Positions 4,956-6,095 of a DNA stretch of 6,095 bases are shown in pieces (within the stretch, counting starts at the first letter, position 1; every line of letters begins with the position of its first letter). Source of the DNA: Verrucomicrobia bacterium UBA1412. Lineage in GTDB: Bacteria; Verrucomicrobiota; Verrucomicrobiia; Limisphaerales; UBA1412. Location: NCBI GenBank assembly GCA_002305615.1, contig DBPU01000113.1, positions 33,312 through 39,406 on the forward strand, written 5' to 3'. Below the pieces are notes generated by a model. It was not told the origin of the DNA and ran no database searches. It saw nothing but the letters and a program-made list of their open reading frames with translations. A program made the position numbers and the translations under genes.

Positions 4956-6095
4956 ATGCCTGCTGTACTTTATAAAACGCGTTTACCCTGGATACTGGGG
5001 CTAATATTCCTTGGCCTCTACCTTCTGACGTTGAATCACTGGGTCTCAGTGGAAACGCTCGGAGTATTGGCTCAGGTGGTTGGTTGGGATTTCTGGGGAT
5101 TGAGGATGACCGACCCGATTTTCCGGCTGCTCACGTTCCCTTTCCAGTTCGTGCCGCAATCGGCTGCGATCCTGGGCATCAGCGCGTTAAATGCGGTGCT
5201 GGCGAGTTTTACCATCGTCTGGCTGTCGCGTGCGGTGATGCTGCTGCCTCAAGACCGCTCCACCGATCAGCGGGTGAGGAATGCCGACCCGGATGGACTC
5301 TACGTAGGCAAGCTCGCCTTTCTGCCTCCCACGATTGCCGCTCTTTCCCTGGGACTTCTCTTCCACTTCTGGCAGGGAGCCACTGCGGCCACGGGCGGTA
5401 TCCTGAATATCTTCTTCCTCGCCTATATCATCCGCAACACGCTTGAGCATCGTCTGGATGGTGAATACAGCTGGATCTACCGTGCCTCGGCGCTCTACAG
5501 CGTCGCGCTCGTGAATAATCCCCTCATGGTCCTGCTGCTTCCTTTCTGGGTGGGGAGTTTGATCTGGATTAACGGCAAGGATTTGTTCAAGTATCGGGAT
5601 CTCATCGTCCGCTCGTTTTTCTACTTTTTACCCGGGCTGCTTTTCTTCCTCTATATTCCTCTGACGGAGTATATTGCTGGCCGTTCGGACATGAGCTTTT
5701 TCCAGCTCTTGAAATATTTTTTAGGGATATACGTGCAAGGTATAAAAGTTCTGCCGCCCTATATTCTCTTTATTTACAGCACCTTCTCGATCCTTCCGCT
5801 CGTTCTGCTCAGTATCCGCTGGGATCAGACCCGCAGCGATAACTCCGGGCTCAATACGACGATTACCCGGCTGGGCATCCGGGCGATGAATATTTTCTTT
5901 TTCCTCTACACGATGGCGATTGCCTTCGATCTGCCGCTTTGCCCCCGGTATCTTTCTCCGGGCGTGAACGGTCTGGAGTTCCATTTCATTGCGGCTCTGG
6001 TGCTGGGGTATACGACTGGTTATCTTCTGGTCGTCTTCCATTCGCCGGTCAATGGAAGCCGGCAGAAGCGCTTCCCGGTTTCCCGCATGATGCTC
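4956..6095 (+). CDS. Multi-spanning membrane protein, DUF2723 / GT-C glycosyltransferase-like, C-terminus outside window
   Basis: The frame is open from ATG at 4956 to the right edge, giving 380 residues starting MPAVLYKTRLPWILG. About nine or ten hydrophobic spans are seen (near 11-28, 70-95, 121-139, 143-160, 188-207, 219-240, 264-287, 308-325, 340-361). The opening LGLYLLTLNHWV, the LNAVLASFTIVWLSRAVMLLP span (78-98), and the FHFWQGATAATGGILNIFFLAYIIR segment (136-160) resemble the DUF2723 family, whose members have a polyprenyl-linked sugar transferase-like membrane fold and are often fused to TPR repeats. The acidic DxGE-like motif common in the first periplasmic loop of such proteins is not obvious; E33 is the only acidic residue there. 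Sugar-transfer activity is therefore uncertain. There is no clear Shine-Dalgarno sequence. The start is supported by the promoter a short distance upstream and by the first membrane span beginning just after it. The family call rests on memory. Confidence 0.75.
   Translation, partial: MPAVLYKTRLPWILGLIFLGLYLLTLNHWVSVETLGVLAQVVGWDFWGLRMTDPIFRLLTFPFQFVPQSAAILGISALNAVLASFTIVWLSRAVMLLPQDRSTDQRVRNADPDGLYVGKLAFLPPTIAALSLGLLFHFWQGATAATGGILNIFFLAYIIRNTLEHRLDGEYSWIYRASALYSVALVNNPLMVLLLPFWVGSLIWINGKDLFKYRDLIVRSFFYFLPGLLFFLYIPLTEYIAGRSDMSFFQLLKYFLGIYVQGIKVLPPYILFIYSTFSILPLVLLSIRWDQTRSDNSGLNTTITRLGIRAMNIFFFLYTMAIAFDLPLCPRYLSPGVNGLEFHFIAALVLGYTTGYLLVVFHSPVNGSRQKRFPVSRMML

Noticed and set aside
5084..5450. 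Plus-strand 120-codon and minus-strand 87-codon open frames
   Set aside because: Both overlap the long membrane-protein frame, which is continuous to the window edge and has coherent membrane spans.
5721..6041. 106-codon minus-strand open frame
   Set aside because: Antisense to the membrane-protein gene; the charged product is the expected antisense reading of hydrophobic codons.

Overview
The window reads as a chromosomal segment of a Gram-negative-type bacterium, most likely of the Verrucomicrobiota/PVC group. This is inferred from the overall look of Rho, from the style of the last membrane protein and the HNH protein, and from a TTGAC-N17-TATCCT-type promoter. No 16S or other decisive marker is present. 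Coding is moderately GC-rich, with AT-rich intergenic spacers. No rRNA, tRNA, CRISPR array or intact transposase was seen.

Region 1 (1-2408, minus strand) is a respiratory operon. Its first gene encodes a polytopic membrane protein with nine predicted membrane spans, followed by a tenth anchor helix and a complete Rieske [2Fe-2S] domain in one polypeptide. After a 26-nt gap comes a second gene, cut by the left edge, for a protein related to cytochrome bd oxidase subunit I (CydA). The membrane part of the first protein aligns by eye with the second, so the operon appears to encode two diverged CydA-like subunits, one carrying a fused Rieske centre. This is not a standard bd oxidase and not a standard bc1/b6f complex. 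It is the most interesting item here: probably a quinol-linked electron-transfer complex of uncertain acceptor.

Region 2 (2409-2738) is an AT-rich divergent intergenic region with two short palindromes and a candidate promoter for rho.

Region 3 (2739-3930, plus strand) is rho, the transcription termination factor. It has all helicase motifs but lacks the usual N-terminal helical domain, and it is followed by a clear intrinsic terminator.

Region 4 (3929-4612, minus strand, convergent with rho) encodes a small membrane-anchored or exported protein with an HNH-like nuclease motif. Its stop codon overlaps the T-tract of the rho terminator, and two Shine-Dalgarno-like sequences lie ahead of it.

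Region 5 (4613-4955) is non-coding. It holds an 11-bp perfect direct repeat about 190 bp apart, an imperfect inverted repeat inside it that resembles a dispersed element, and a good sigma-70-like promoter whose spacer and -10 are overlapped by a GC-rich inverted repeat.

Region 6 (4956-6095, plus strand) is the first 380 codons of a multi-spanning membrane protein resembling the DUF2723 / GT-C glycosyltransferase-like family, cut by the right edge.
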